A stretch of 64,000 bases of DNA, from the NCBI RefSeq assembly GCF_011170125.1, contig NZ_BLLN01000005.1, positions 1,178,001 through 1,242,000 of the forward strand. The letters are read 5' to 3'. The DNA is from Streptomyces diastaticus subsp. diastaticus (GTDB lineage: Bacteria > Actinomycetota > Actinomycetes > Streptomycetales > Streptomycetaceae). The stretch's first letter is position 1. Every line of letters starts with the position of its first letter. The translations under genes and the position numbers were made by a program. Positions 46,533 to 55,809 of the stretch are shown piece by piece. The notes under the pieces were generated by a model. That model saw only the letters and a program-made list of their open reading frames with translations, had not been told where the DNA came from and made no database searches.

Positions 46533-47456
46533 ATGGATCTTCGCGTATTCACCGAACCCCAGCAGGGCGCCACCTACGACACGCTGCTCCGTGTCGCACG
46601 GGCCTCCGAGTCGCTGGGGTACTCCGCCTTCTTCCGCTCCGACCACTACCTGCACATGGGCTCCGTCTCCGGCCTGCCCGGGCCGACGGACGCCTGGATC
46701 ACCCTCGCCGGTCTCGCCCGCGAGACCGAGACGATCCGGCTCGGCACCCTGATGACGGCCGGGACCTTCCGGCTGCCCGGTGTCCTCGCCATCGAGGTGG
46801 CCCAGGTCGACGCCATGTCCGGCGGCCGGGTGGAGCTCGGGCTCGGCTCGGGCTGGTACGAGGAGGAGCACACCGCCTACGGCATCCCCTTCCCCAAGGA
46901 GAAGTTCGGGCGGCTGGAGGAGCAGCTGGCGATCGTCACCGGGCTGTGGAGGACGCCGGTCGGTGACCGGTTCGACTTCGACGGGACGTACTACCAGCTC
47001 AAGGACTCCCCGGCGCTGCCCAAGCCGGCCCAGGAGCGGGTGCCGGTACTCATCGGCGGTCACGGCGCCAAGCGGACGCCGGCGCTGGCGGCGCAGTACG
47101 CCGACGAGTTCAACATCCCGTTCGCCTCGGTGGAGGACACCGCGACGCAGTTCGGCCGGGTGCGGGCCGCCGCCGAGGAGCGGGGCCGCCCCGCCGACGG
47201 CCTCGTCTACTCCAACGCCCTCGTCGCCTGTGTCGGCCGGACGGACGCCGAGGTGAAGCGGCGCGCCGACGTGATCGGCCGCGACGTGGACGAGCTGAAG
47301 GCCAACGGGCTGGCCGGCTCCCCGGCGGAGGTGGTGGAGCGGATCGCGGCCTTCCAGGCGGTCGGCTCGCAGCGCATGTACCTCCAGATGCTCGACCTCG
47401 ACGACCTGGACCAGCTCGAGCTGATCTCCGCCGAGGTCATGCCGCAGCTCTCCTGA
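46533..47456 (+). CDS. LLM-class F420-dependent oxidoreductase
   Basis: 307 aa, luciferase-like TIM barrel. The segments DLRVFTEPQQGATYDTLLRV, GYSAFFRSDHYLHM, IRLGTLMTAGTFRLPGVLAI and MSGGRVELGLGSGWYEEEH are typical of the F420-using actinomycete subfamily (TIGR03560-like). Substrate unknown. ATG 46533 is chosen by family length, with GGAGG 12 bases upstream and GGAG close. It converges on a small conserved gene 86 bases away. Confidence 0.88.
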   Translation: MDLRVFTEPQQGATYDTLLRVARASESLGYSAFFRSDHYLHMGSVSGLPGPTDAWITLAGLARETETIRLGTLMTAGTFRLPGVLAIEVAQVDAMSGGRVELGLGSGWYEEEHTAYGIPFPKEKFGRLEEQLAIVTGLWRTPVGDRFDFDGTYYQLKDSPALPKPAQERVPVLIGGHGAKRTPALAAQYADEFNIPFASVEDTATQFGRVRAAAEERGRPADGLVYSNALVACVGRTDAEVKRRADVIGRDVDELKANGLAGSPAEVVERIAAFQAVGSQRMYLQMLDLDDLDQLELISAEVMPQLS

Positions 47457-47542
47457 TCCCCTCGCCGGACCCCCGCGCCGCACGCCCGCCGCCGGGGGCC
47501 CGGCGGAGCCGCCGGCCGGGGACGGCGTCCGCACCGGGCCGC

Positions 47543-48022
47543 TCATCGCAGCCCGGCCGTGGAGTCGTGCCCGGGCCGGCCCGCGCCCTCGCCGAGGGCG
47601 CGGAGCATGTCGAGGACGCGGTCCCGGGCCTCGTCCGCCGCGTCGATCGCCTCGACCGAGGCCCAGTACAACGCCTCCTGGTACACCCCGCAGGCGAGGC
47701 CGACCAGGGCGATCCCCACCTCGCCGAGGAGTTCGGCGAGGGCGAGCAGGGTGGCCTCGACGTCCGGGACGCGGGTCAGCCTGGCCGCCCTCGGGTCGCC
47801 CCGGCAGGGCACCGGCAGTTCCGTCGCCTCGGCGGTGCGGCCGCCGGGGCTGCTCAGGGCGAGGGCGGTCTCACGGAGTGCGCGCGGGCCCTCCTCGGCG
47901 AGCAGCGCGCCCACGGCGCGGGTCAGCGCCTGCGCCTCCCACACCTCCGCCGTGAGGGTCTCCAGGCTGTGACCGCGCAGCAGGGCCCGCCGGTTCATGG
48001 TGATGAGTCGCAACGCGTCCAT
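47543..48022 (-). CDS. Conserved actinomycete hypothetical protein (DUF6099-like)
   Basis: 159 aa, mostly helical (LRLITMNRRALLRGHSLETL, LLALAELLGEVGIALVGLAC, YWASVEAIDAADEARDRVLD), no catalytic motif or membrane span. It resembles the Streptomyces-specific DUF6099 group as I recall it, function unknown. ATG 48022 has GGGGAG four bases upstream. A pair of DnaA-box sequences lies 175 bases upstream. Confidence 0.7.
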   Translation of the reverse strand: MDALRLITMNRRALLRGHSLETLTAEVWEAQALTRAVGALLAEEGPRALRETALALSSPGGRTAEATELPVPCRGDPRAARLTRVPDVEATLLALAELLGEVGIALVGLACGVYQEALYWASVEAIDAADEARDRVLDMLRALGEGAGRPGHDSTAGLR

Positions 48023-48197
48023 TCCGCTCCCCGTTCACTCGCACGCGCCGGAGCCGCCCGCGCCCGGCGCCGCCGCCCCGCACCGGTGAACGGGCAGGGA
48101 GGGGCGGCGCCGGACGCCCGGCGAACACTCCGGGCACATCAGTCCACTACCCAGAGTGAGCTACGTCGCGTCGAAACACCAGAGGAAATCGGAAATC

Positions 48198-48224
48198 TGT
48201 GGACACAGGATCGATTGTGGACAA
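48198..48224. promoter_or_regulatory. Pair of DnaA-box sequences
   Basis: TGTGGACAA at 48216-48224 is the complement of TTGTCCACA, the Streptomyces DnaA-box consensus. TGTGGACAC at 48198-48206 differs by one base. Both have the same orientation, 18 bases apart, in a local AT-rich patch of the 207-base gap between the DUF6099-like gene and the mazG-like gene. Confidence 0.55.
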
Positions 48225-48229
48225 CTGGA

Positions 48230-48733
48230 TCACTCCGGAGAGTGAGGTGGCGCGGAAGAGCGCGGAGGGACTTCCCGTGCGGCGGAGGGCTCGGGGCCGA
48301 GCGGGTACGGGCCTGCGGGGAAGCGGCGCTCGTTCCGCTCGATCTTGGCGGCCAGCGCTTCCAGCGCGTCGATCCCCAGCACCTCGCAGAGCTGGAGGGT
48401 GTAGGCGAGCACGTCCGCGACCTCGTCGCGGACCCGGAAGGCGTTCTCCGGATCGTCCATGATCCGGGCCGCCTGCCCGGGCGTCAGCCACTGGAAGATC
48501 TCCAGGAGTTCGGAGGCCTCCACGCTGAGCGCGGCCGCCAGGTTCTTCGGCGTGTGGTACTGCCCCCACTCCCGCGCGGCGGCGAACCGGGCCAGCCGCC
48601 GCTGGAGCAGCTCGGCGGTGAGCGCGCCCGCGTCGCCCGGCCCCGCTCCGCCCTGCCCCGCGCCCGCGGCCCCACCGGCCTGCTCCGGTCCACGTCCCGC
48701 ACGCCCCGCCGCGTCCACCTCTGCGCCCCTCAT
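48230..48733 (-). CDS. MazG-like nucleotide pyrophosphohydrolase
   Basis: 167 aa. A ~40-residue Gly/Ala-rich leader precedes an all-alpha NTP pyrophosphatase domain: FAAAREWGQYHTPKNLAAAL, VEASELLEIFQWLTPGQA, RVRDEVADVLAYTLQLCEVL. The metal-binding ExxE and ExxD pattern (EASELLE, DEVADV) is intact. It likely removes non-canonical nucleoside triphosphates. ATG 48733 overlaps the stop of the upstream ATPase gene in ATGA, so the two are translationally coupled. Confidence 0.87.
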   Translation of the reverse strand: MRGAEVDAAGRAGRGPEQAGGAAGAGQGGAGPGDAGALTAELLQRRLARFAAAREWGQYHTPKNLAAALSVEASELLEIFQWLTPGQAARIMDDPENAFRVRDEVADVLAYTLQLCEVLGIDALEALAAKIERNERRFPAGPYPLGPEPSAAREVPPRSSAPPHSPE

Positions 48734-50043
48734 CCGTTCCCGGCCCCGTCCGGCGTCAGGTCTACCACTGTCGCCCCCGGCACCGCCGCCGGGTCGGCCC
48801 CGGCGCCCTCCCCGGCGTCGCGGACCGCGCCGATCAGCCGGATGTGCCCGTGCTCCACAGCACGCCCGGCCAGGGCGACCAGTCCGCGCAACTGCCGGGC
48901 GTCCAGGTCGCGGTCGAGCCCGTCGGCGAGGACCGTCAGGCACTGGTAGGCGCCGGGCACCTCGGCCGCCGGGTCGACCTCCAGCACACCTGGTCCGGTG
49001 AGGAGGACGAGGGCGAGCGCCAGGTGGCGCAGTTCGCCGTCGCCGAGGCGGGCCAGCGGGGTGCGGGGTCCCGCTCCCCGGTCGAGGACGGCTTCCACCG
49101 CGCCGCCGGGGCGCAGTTCGGCGAGGACGTCGTGGACCGGGCGGAGCGCGGCCTCACGGACGGCGGAGACGAGCAGGCCGTGGCGGATCGCGCACTCGGT
49201 ACGGGTCCGCAGCAGCACGTCGGCGAGGTTGTCGCAGCCGGGCAGCAGCCGGCCGCCGGCCACCGGGACCGGGGCGCGCATCGCGGCGGGCCGCGGGTCG
49301 CAGGCGAAGACGGAGCGCAGGGCGACCACGACCTGTTCGGCGGCGGCGAGCACCTGCCGCTCCCCCGCGGTCCGCCCCGCGACCCGCAGCGGCAGCAGGG
49401 CGGTGCCGAGCTGGTCGTCGGGGAGCGGGCCGCGGGTCACCGGCGCCGCACCGGCGGTGTGCCAGGCAGCCTGCACGGTGCGCCGCCCCGGGTCGCGCAG
49501 GGCGGTCTCCAGCAGGGTGACACCCCGCCAGGTGAGGCGTTCCCCGACGACGCGCAGGGCGGGTTCGGCCTGCACGGCGAGGTCGAGGCGGACCGGGCCG
49601 ACGGGCCCGTCGACGGTGCAGCCGATGCGGAAGCCGCGCCGCCGCTGGGCGTCGGGCCGCGCGTTCTCCGGGACGCAGGCGGCCGGATCGGGGAAGACCT
49701 TCCCCAGGTGGGTGCCGGAGCCGAGCGCGGCGAGGGCGGCGTAGGCGCCGAGGACGGTGCTGCGGCCGCTGCCGCTGGGGCCGGCGAGGAGCGTGAGGGG
49801 CCCGAGGGGGACGCGGGTGCGTCGCAGGCCCGCGTAGGCGGAGAGGCGCAGTTCGGTGACGGCGGGCCGTGGTTCCGCCTGGGGTGCCTGCTCGTCGGCG
49901 TCGGGCCGGGGCGGTGGGTCCGAGGGGCTCCGGCGGGGCCCGGGGACGGTCTCGCCGGAGGGACGTACCGGGGTGGGGCGGAAGGGGAGGGCGGGGCGGC
50001 GGGGGCCGCGGCTGCCGGGAGTGAGCTGCGGGGGGACGGTCAT
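48730..50043 (-). CDS. AAA-type ATPase (RecF/SMC-like) of unknown role
   Basis: 437 aa. A ~60-residue Pro-rich N-terminus leads into an ABC/SMC-like ATP-binding domain. This begins TELRLSAYAGLRRTRVPLGP, with Walker A GPSGSGRSTVLGAY. A late signature-like LGDGELRHLALALVLL and Walker-B-type GVLEVDP are present. The two halves are contiguous without a long coiled coil, as in the AAA_21/overcoming-lysogenisation-type ATPases. No Shine-Dalgarno precedes ATG 50043; TACGGT seven bases upstream suggests a leaderless transcript. Coupled to the MazG-like gene downstream. Confidence 0.75.
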   Translation of the reverse strand: MTVPPQLTPGSRGPRRPALPFRPTPVRPSGETVPGPRRSPSDPPPRPDADEQAPQAEPRPAVTELRLSAYAGLRRTRVPLGPLTLLAGPSGSGRSTVLGAYAALAALGSGTHLGKVFPDPAACVPENARPDAQRRRGFRIGCTVDGPVGPVRLDLAVQAEPALRVVGERLTWRGVTLLETALRDPGRRTVQAAWHTAGAAPVTRGPLPDDQLGTALLPLRVAGRTAGERQVLAAAEQVVVALRSVFACDPRPAAMRAPVPVAGGRLLPGCDNLADVLLRTRTECAIRHGLLVSAVREAALRPVHDVLAELRPGGAVEAVLDRGAGPRTPLARLGDGELRHLALALVLLTGPGVLEVDPAAEVPGAYQCLTVLADGLDRDLDARQLRGLVALAGRAVEHGHIRLIGAVRDAGEGAGADPAAVPGATVVDLTPDGAGNG

Positions 50044-50172
50044 GCAGCGGACCGTAGACGCGGGTGCCGGAGGTGAACCGTTTTGCCCCGGAACCGTTCC
50101 TACGATCGGGGGACGGAGGCGGGCTCGCGACCGCTGTCCCGGCCCCTCGGGAGGCCGGGACAGCGGGCCGGG

Positions 50173-50559
50173 TCAGCTCTGCGGGGTGACGCTCTCCACC
50201 AGGCCCTGGACCTCCGTGCCGGGCGGGGCGAGCAGGAAGACGTTCCGGTCGACGCGGTGCATTCCGCTGCCGAGGCCGAAGACGACTCCGCTGCTGAAGT
50301 CGAGGACCCGTTTGGCGACGTCGGTCTCGGCGCCACTGAGGTCGAGGAGGACGGGGACCCGGGTCATCAGTGTCTCGGCGACGTCGCGGGCGTCGGAGAA
50401 GACGTTGACCCGCATGACTACGAACCGGCGCCTGGGCTCGGTCCGGGCTTCCGGGGTGGCGCGGTGGCCCGGCCAGGACGGCCAGGCGTCGCGGCCCCGC
50501 AGGGGTACGACCTGGGCCAGGCCCTCCCACTGCTCATCGGTGACGTCGTGGCCGTTCAC
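50173..50559 (-). CDS. sflB: SepF-like cell-division protein
   Basis: 128 aa with a C-terminal SepF domain (MRVNVFSDARDVAETLMTRV, VLLDLSGAETDVAKRVLDFS, VVFGLGSGMHRVDRNVFLLA). SepF anchors FtsZ to the membrane. This protein lacks the N-terminal amphipathic helix of true SepF, as do the Streptomyces SepF-like paralogues SflA and SflB. Its location in the SCO5967 region makes SflB the best match. GTG 50559 (MNGHDVTDEQW) follows a G-rich ribosome binding site. Confidence 0.85.
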   Translation of the reverse strand: MNGHDVTDEQWEGLAQVVPLRGRDAWPSWPGHRATPEARTEPRRRFVVMRVNVFSDARDVAETLMTRVPVLLDLSGAETDVAKRVLDFSSGVVFGLGSGMHRVDRNVFLLAPPGTEVQGLVESVTPQS

Positions 50560-51075
50560 TGCCCCCACCCCGTCCGGGCTCGCTCGGTTGTCTGCATTCC
50601 GCAATTCTGACGCGCTTCACCCGATCGGCCCAACTGCGACACGGTCCGCCCGGCCGGCCTCCGGTGACGGCACCGTCGTGCGGGTACGCGTACCCCTTGC
50701 CGGGCTGGTGAACCGGGGGGTTCGTCCGAGGGGAGACGCCAGGAACGCCACCGGGATCGGACCCCGGACGGGAGCGCCGGTACGAGGATGCCGTGAAGAG
50801 CGAGGAACGGCACGGAGGCGGTGAGGAGCGTGCCGGTCGCGGCGCGCACGGTGCGCGTCGGAGCGGGCCCGCGCCGGTGAGGCGAGGACCGCGAGCCGGA
50901 CCTCGCCCGACGACGTCTCGGCCCACCGGCGCGGCGGACCGCACTCGCACGAGGGCCCTCGGGGGCCGAGGTACGAGCCGTTGCACGGCACGGCGCGGCG
51001 GAAGGGCCTCAGGGGCCGTTCGCCACGAGCGAGGCCGAACTGGCGAAGACGCTCGGTCACCGCCACGCCCCCGGC
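50560..51075. other. Intergenic spacer without a recognisable gene
   Basis: GC-rich, open in several frames but without starts, ribosome binding sites or family resemblance. It contains the sflB upstream region and ends in the phosphoketolase terminator. Confidence 0.4.
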
Positions 51076-51105
51076 GGCGGGCGGCGGGGATCCCCGCCGC
51101 CCGCC
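51076..51105 (-). terminator. Perfect 30-bp palindromic terminator of the phosphoketolase gene
   Basis: Two 15-bp arms meet at GGGGATCCCC with no spacer. The palindrome touches the phosphoketolase stop codon at 51106, an exceptionally stable and close hairpin. Confidence 0.8.
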
Positions 51106-53505
51106 TCAGCCCTCCCAGCTCCACTCGGCGACCTCCGGCAGGTCGCGGCCGTGCTCGCGGACCCAGTGGTGGTGGCGGAAGCGGGTGTCGGCCATCGCCT
51201 GCCGCAGCCCGACCGCCCGCACGCCGATCCCGGGGACCCGGTCGATGACGTCCATGACCAGCCGGTACCGGTCCAGGTCGTTGCGGACCACCATGTCGAA
51301 GGGCGTGGTGGTGGTCCCCTCCTCCTTGTACCCCCGCACGTGCAGGTTTCCGTGGCCGTGCCGCCGGTAGGCCAGCCGGTGGATCAGCCACGGGTAGCCG
51401 TGGTAGGCGAAGACGACGGGCTTGTCGCGGGTGAACAGCGCGTCGTACTCGGCGTCCGGCATGCCGTGCGGGTGTTCGCCGCGCGGCATCAGCCGCGCCA
51501 CGTCCACGACGTTGACGACCCGCACGCTCAGCTCCGGCAGGTGGCGGCGGAGCAGCTTGGCGGCGGCCAGCACCTCCTGGGTGGGCACGTCGCCGGCGCA
51601 GGCGAGCACCACGTCCGGTTCCCGTGTGCCGTCCTCGGTCCCGGCCCACGCCCAGACGCCGGCGCCGCGCGCGCAGTGGGCGCGGGCCTGTTCCAGGGTC
51701 AGCCAGTCGAAGGTGGGCTGCTTCCCGGCGACGACGACGTTGACGTAGTCGCGGCTGGCCAGCACGTGTCCGGCGACGGCGAGCAGGGTGTTGGCGTCCG
51801 GCGGCAGGTAGACGCGGACCGCCTCGGGGCTCTTGTTGAGGATGTGGTCGACGAAACCGGGGTCCTGGTGGGAGAAGCCGTTGTGGTCCTGGCGCCAGAC
51901 GTGCGAGGTCAACAGGTAGTTGAGGGAGGCGACGGGCCGCCGCCAGTCGAGCCGGCGGGAGGCGCGCAGCCACTTGATGTGCTGGTTGACCATGGAGTCG
52001 ACGATGTGCGCGAACGCCTCGTAGCAGGAGAAGAGGCCGTGCCGGCCGGTGAGCAGGTAGCCCTCCAGCCATCCCTGGCAGAGGTGTTCGGCGAGGACCT
52101 CCATGACGCGGCCGTCCCGCGAGAGGTGCTCGTCGGTGGGGAGGGTCTTCTCCTCCCAGGTCTTGCCGGTGGCGCCGTAGACGGCGTCCAGCCGGTTGGA
52201 GGCGGTCTCGTCGGGACCGACCAGGCGGAAGTCGCGCTGGTCGGCGGTGGCCGTCAGCACCGCCTCCAGCCAGCCGCCGAGGACCTGGGTCGGCTCGCTG
52301 CTGCTCCGCCCGGGCGCGGCCACGTCCACGGCATGGCCGTCGAGGGCGGGCAGGGGCAGGTCGCGGGTGAGCCGGCCGCCGTTGGCGTACGGGGTGGCGC
52401 CGAGGCGGGCGTCTCCGTCGGGGACGTACCGCAGGACCTCGGGGCGGGGGCGGCCGTCCTCGTCGAAGAGCTCCTCCGGCCGGTAGGAGCGCATCCACTC
52501 CTCCAGTTGGCGCCGGTGCCCGGCGTTCTCCCGGACGCCGGGCAGCGGGACCTGGTGGGAGCGCCAGGTGTTCTCCACCGGCAGGCCGTCGACCTCGCGC
52601 GGACCCGTCCAGCCCTTGGGGGTACGCAGCACGATCATCGGCCAGGAGGGCCGTTCGACGGCTCCCTGTCCCCGGGCGCGTTCCTGGATGACGGCGATCC
52701 GGTCGAGCGCGGTGTCCAGGGCGACGGCGAGGTCGCGGTGGACGGTGGCGGGGTCGTCGCCCTCGACGTACAGCGGGTCGTGGCCGTAGCCGCGCAGCAG
52801 GGCGTCGAGTTCGTCCTCGGGGAGCCGGGCGAGGACCGTGGGGTTGGCGATCTTGTACCCGTTGAGGTGGAGGATCGGCAGGACGGCGCCGTCGTGGACG
52901 GGGTCGAGGAACTTGTCGGAGTGCCAGGAGGCGGCGAGCGGGCCGGTCTCCGCCTCGCCGTCGCCGATGACGCAGGCCACGAGGAGTCCGGGGTGGTCGA
53001 AGGCGGCGCCGTAGGCGTGGGTGAGGGCGTAGCCGAGTTCGCCGCCCTCGTGGATCGAGCCGGGGACGTCGGGGGCGACGTGGCTGGGGATGCCGCCGGG
53101 GAAGGAGAACTGTTTGAAGAGGCGGCCCATGCCGTCGGCGTCGCGCGGGGTGTCCCGGTAGATGTCGCTCCAGCTGCCCTCCAGCCAGGAGTTGGCGACG
53201 ATCGCGGGGCCGCCGTGGCCGGGTCCCCAGACGGCGAGGGCGGTCAGGTCGCGGTCCTTGATCACCCGGTTGAGGTGGGTGTACACGAGGTTGAGTCCCG
53301 GCGAGGTGCCCCAGTGCCCGAGGAGCCTCGGCTTGATGTCCTCGGGGGTGAGCGGGCGGGCGAGCAGGGGGTTGTCCATCAGGTAGATCTGCCCGACGGC
53401 CAGGTAGTTGGCGGCGCGCCAGTGCGCGTCGAGGGCGGCGATCTCCTCGGTGGACGGTCCGGCGGGCCGCTGGGCGCCACCGGTGCGGTCGGGTGCCTCG
53501 CTCAT
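51106..53505 (-). CDS. xfp: Phosphoketolase (xylulose-5-phosphate/fructose-6-phosphate)
   Basis: Thiamine-diphosphate enzyme splitting xylulose 5-phosphate (and often fructose 6-phosphate) into acetyl phosphate plus a smaller sugar phosphate, 799 aa, the family norm. The segments [36 protein letters not shown], the ThDP motif [15 protein letters not shown] and [12 protein letters not shown] are intact. ATG 53505 has AGGAG about eight bases upstream. No acetate kinase or phosphotransacetylase gene is adjacent. With xylFGH in the same region it could help pentose use, which is an inference. Confidence 0.95.
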   Translation of the reverse strand: MSEAPDRTGGAQRPAGPSTEEIAALDAHWRAANYLAVGQIYLMDNPLLARPLTPEDIKPRLLGHWGTSPGLNLVYTHLNRVIKDRDLTALAVWGPGHGGPAIVANSWLEGSWSDIYRDTPRDADGMGRLFKQFSFPGGIPSHVAPDVPGSIHEGGELGYALTHAYGAAFDHPGLLVACVIGDGEAETGPLAASWHSDKFLDPVHDGAVLPILHLNGYKIANPTVLARLPEDELDALLRGYGHDPLYVEGDDPATVHRDLAVALDTALDRIAVIQERARGQGAVERPSWPMIVLRTPKGWTGPREVDGLPVENTWRSHQVPLPGVRENAGHRRQLEEWMRSYRPEELFDEDGRPRPEVLRYVPDGDARLGATPYANGGRLTRDLPLPALDGHAVDVAAPGRSSSEPTQVLGGWLEAVLTATADQRDFRLVGPDETASNRLDAVYGATGKTWEEKTLPTDEHLSRDGRVMEVLAEHLCQGWLEGYLLTGRHGLFSCYEAFAHIVDSMVNQHIKWLRASRRLDWRRPVASLNYLLTSHVWRQDHNGFSHQDPGFVDHILNKSPEAVRVYLPPDANTLLAVAGHVLASRDYVNVVVAGKQPTFDWLTLEQARAHCARGAGVWAWAGTEDGTREPDVVLACAGDVPTQEVLAAAKLLRRHLPELSVRVVNVVDVARLMPRGEHPHGMPDAEYDALFTRDKPVVFAYHGYPWLIHRLAYRRHGHGNLHVRGYKEEGTTTTPFDMVVRNDLDRYRLVMDVIDRVPGIGVRAVGLRQAMADTRFRHHHWVREHGRDLPEVAEWSWEG

Positions 53506-53565
53506 ACGGGTTCTCCTGGGAACGGGGGCGCGGCCCCCGCCGGGCGGGAGCCGCGCGGACGTCAC

Positions 53566-54339
53566 TCAGCCCACGCTGACGGCGGGCGGCGGGCAGGGGC
53601 GCGCGCCGCGCAGCAGCGGCTGCGGGGTGCCGGGGAGGCCGGCCGCGCCCTGCGGGAGGTCGACGCGCCGGGTGCACCAGACGACCTTCCCGCTCTCCGT
53701 GTGACAACTGCCCCAGCTGTCGCAGAGCACACCGATCCTCGCGAGTCCGCCGCCGCGCGGCAGGCGCCGGGGCATCGTGGTGCAGGTGTCCGCGACGGAG
53801 ACGGTCAGCCGCCGCCCGCTGAGCCGGAGTTCGACCGTGCAGGGGGCGTCCTCGCCGACGTGCCGGACGACGTTGCCGAGGAGTTCGGCCAGTGCCTTGC
53901 CGAGCGGTCCGGTCTGGCGTTCCAGGCCCCAGTGGCCGAGGTGGGCGGCGGCGATGCGCCGGACCCGGTCGATCCGGTCGGCGCCGATCCTGAGGTCGAG
54001 GCGGTAGAGCCGGTCGGCGCGGGTGGTGTCGAAGGTGAGCGTCCCGGCCGGGGCGGCCGGCTCGGCGGCGCGCCCCGCGCGCGCGACGCGGACGGCGTGG
54101 CCGCCGTCGGTGCCCGACCGGGGCGCGCCGGTGAGCGAGACGGTACGGGCCGCCTCGGGCGCCGTACGGCCGGCGGGCGGGGCGGCGCGCGGGCGCTCGG
54201 GCGTGGCGGGCGGGGCGAGGGCCTCCGGCGCGGCGAGGGTGCCGGGGCCCGGGACCGGCACCGGGGGCGCGGCCCCGGCGGCGGCGGTCGTGATCACGGC
54301 TTCGGCCGTGGGCTCTGTGCTGTCGTAGGACAGGGACAT
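53566..54339 (-). CDS. HATPase_c anti-sigma factor-like kinase with disordered N-terminus
   Basis: 257 aa. The first ~100 residues are Ala/Pro-rich and probably disordered. Residues ~115-225 hold a GHKL ATPase of the RsbW group (N-box KALAELLGNVVRHVGED, VSVADTCTTMPRR, GGGLARIGVLCDSWG). It likely regulates a sigma factor or STAS antagonist; none is adjacent. ATG 54339 has AGGAG eight bases upstream. Two copies of GGGTCACCC, 12 bases apart (54422-54430 and 54434-54442), lie about 85 bases upstream. Confidence 0.8.
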   Translation of the reverse strand: MSLSYDSTEPTAEAVITTAAAGAAPPVPVPGPGTLAAPEALAPPATPERPRAAPPAGRTAPEAARTVSLTGAPRSGTDGGHAVRVARAGRAAEPAAPAGTLTFDTTRADRLYRLDLRIGADRIDRVRRIAAAHLGHWGLERQTGPLGKALAELLGNVVRHVGEDAPCTVELRLSGRRLTVSVADTCTTMPRRLPRGGGLARIGVLCDSWGSCHTESGKVVWCTRRVDLPQGAAGLPGTPQPLLRGARPCPPPAVSVG

Positions 54340-54480
54340 GGTCGCGGCTCCTGTACGAGGCTCACGTGCCCCCCTTCGAACCGGCACCCCCGACCACGCA
54401 ACGTGAGCTATTGCCTCTTCTGGGTCACCCACAGGGTCACCCGGCTTGCGGGCCGCCGCAACCCGGACGGAGTCCCGCCG

Positions 54481-54990
54481 TCAGCCGGTCCGGGTGTCCC
54501 GCATCAGGGCGAGAACCGGGAAGACGAACCAGCACAGCACGAACCACACCGCCGTCGCGGCCACCAGCCAGAACGCCAGGGAGTCGCGCAGGGTGACGCG
54601 CAGGACGAGCAGCAGGGCCGCACACATCGTGCAGAGCAGCAGCATCAGGCCCAGCACGGTCAGCCGGGAGGCCCAGACCACGGTCTGGGGTTTGAGGCGG
54701 CGGCCGGTGAGGAGCCGGTGGTAGGAGACCGGCCCGATGAGGGCGGCGGCGGTGGCGGCCGCGAGGACGACGGTGACGACGTAGATGGCGCGGTCGGTCT
54801 GCCCCAGGTCCTCGAAGCGGGGCTGGAAGGCGACCGCGAGCAGGAAGGCGAAGAGCACCTGGACGCCCGTCTGGGCGACCCTCAGTTCCTGGAGCAGCTC
54901 GGACCACTGACGGTCCGCCCGCTCCTCCCGGGTCTCGGTGCGTCCCGTGCCCACGGTCCTGGGCCCGGGCCGGCCCGCTCCACTGGTCAC
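54481..54990 (-). CDS. DUF6328 family membrane protein
   Basis: 169 aa, four membrane helices (GVQVLFAFLLAVAF, AIYVVTVVLAAATAAALIGP, LTVLGLMLLLCTMCAALLLV, FWLVAATAVWFVLCWFVFPV). The family motif LLQELRVAQTGVQVLFAFLL begins the first helix. Function unknown. The start is GTG 54990, with GAGAGGA five bases upstream. It stands alone between the anti-sigma gene and lutC. Confidence 0.85.
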   Translation of the reverse strand: MTSGAGRPGPRTVGTGRTETREERADRQWSELLQELRVAQTGVQVLFAFLLAVAFQPRFEDLGQTDRAIYVVTVVLAAATAAALIGPVSYHRLLTGRRLKPQTVVWASRLTVLGLMLLLCTMCAALLLVLRVTLRDSLAFWLVAATAVWFVLCWFVFPVLALMRDTRTG

Positions 54991-55179
54991 CGCTTTCCTC
55001 TCCGCAGGGGCACGGGCCGCCGAGGCCCGTACGTCCGCCCCACGGTATGCCCGCCGGGCGCCGGGCCGGCGGTACGACGGCGCCGGGCGGCGGGGCGGGC
55101 CCGGTGCGCGGACGCGGAGCGGCCCCCGGGGAGCGCCTCCCGGAGGCCGCCGTCGCCGCGGGCCGCCTTGTGGCGTTGG

Positions 55180-55809
55180 TCAGGCGTCGGTGCGGATGAC
55201 CACGTCGAGGGTGCGGGGCCCGTGGACGCCCTCGACCCGCTCCAGCTCGATGTCGGAGGTGGCCGACGGTCCGCTGATGAGCGTGGTGGGCCGGTGCGGG
55301 GTGAGCCGGGCCAGCGCCTCGGGCACCCCGACCGCCACCGAGGAGAGGTCGACCACGCAGACGTGCAGGTCGGGGACGAGCGAGAGGGCGCGGCGGCCCT
55401 GGTCCGGCTCGCCGTCCAGGAAGATCGTGCCGGTCTCGGCGCAGCTCACCCGGGAGGCGGTGACCACGCCGTCGAGCGCGTCCAGGCTCGGCGCGGGGAT
55501 GTCCGCGCGGTCCTCCTGCACGGTTCCGCCGAACGCGGCCAGCCAGGCGCGGTCGAGTCCCGGCGGGACGCCGACGTGCCGGGCGCCGCGCGAGGCGAGG
55601 ACCCGTGCCACGGTGGCGGCGGTCCGCTCGGCGGTGCAGGTGTGCACCTCGGCCTTGTAGTCGACGAGCCGGTCGACGAAGAGGGCCAGGCGTTCGTCGT
55701 CGGGCAGGGTGCGGCCGGTGCGGTAGGCACGCGGGACCTCGGCCTCCGGCTGGGGGGCGAGCGTCAGCGCGTCCCGGACGCGGCCGAGGACGGTCTCTCG
55801 TGCGTTCAC
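55180..55809 (-). CDS. lutC: Lactate utilization protein LutC (LUD domain)
   Basis: 209 aa, LUD/YkgG fold. Part of the LutABC iron-sulfur complex that oxidises L-lactate to pyruvate in B. subtilis and many actinomycetes. Segments RVSCAETGTIFLDG and LHVCVVDLSSV match LutC. GTG 55809 overlaps the lutB stop in GTGA. It is the third gene of lutA-lutB-lutC. Confidence 0.93.
   Translation of the reverse strand: MNARETVLGRVRDALTLAPQPEAEVPRAYRTGRTLPDDERLALFVDRLVDYKAEVHTCTAERTAATVARVLASRGARHVGVPPGLDRAWLAAFGGTVQEDRADIPAPSLDALDGVVTASRVSCAETGTIFLDGEPDQGRRALSLVPDLHVCVVDLSSVAVGVPEALARLTPHRPTTLISGPSATSDIELERVEGVHGPRTLDVVIRTDA

Noticed and set aside
50617..51066. Minus-strand frame of 149 codons between sflB and the phosphoketolase gene
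   Set aside because: Arg/Pro-rich, no family resemblance and no ribosome binding site.
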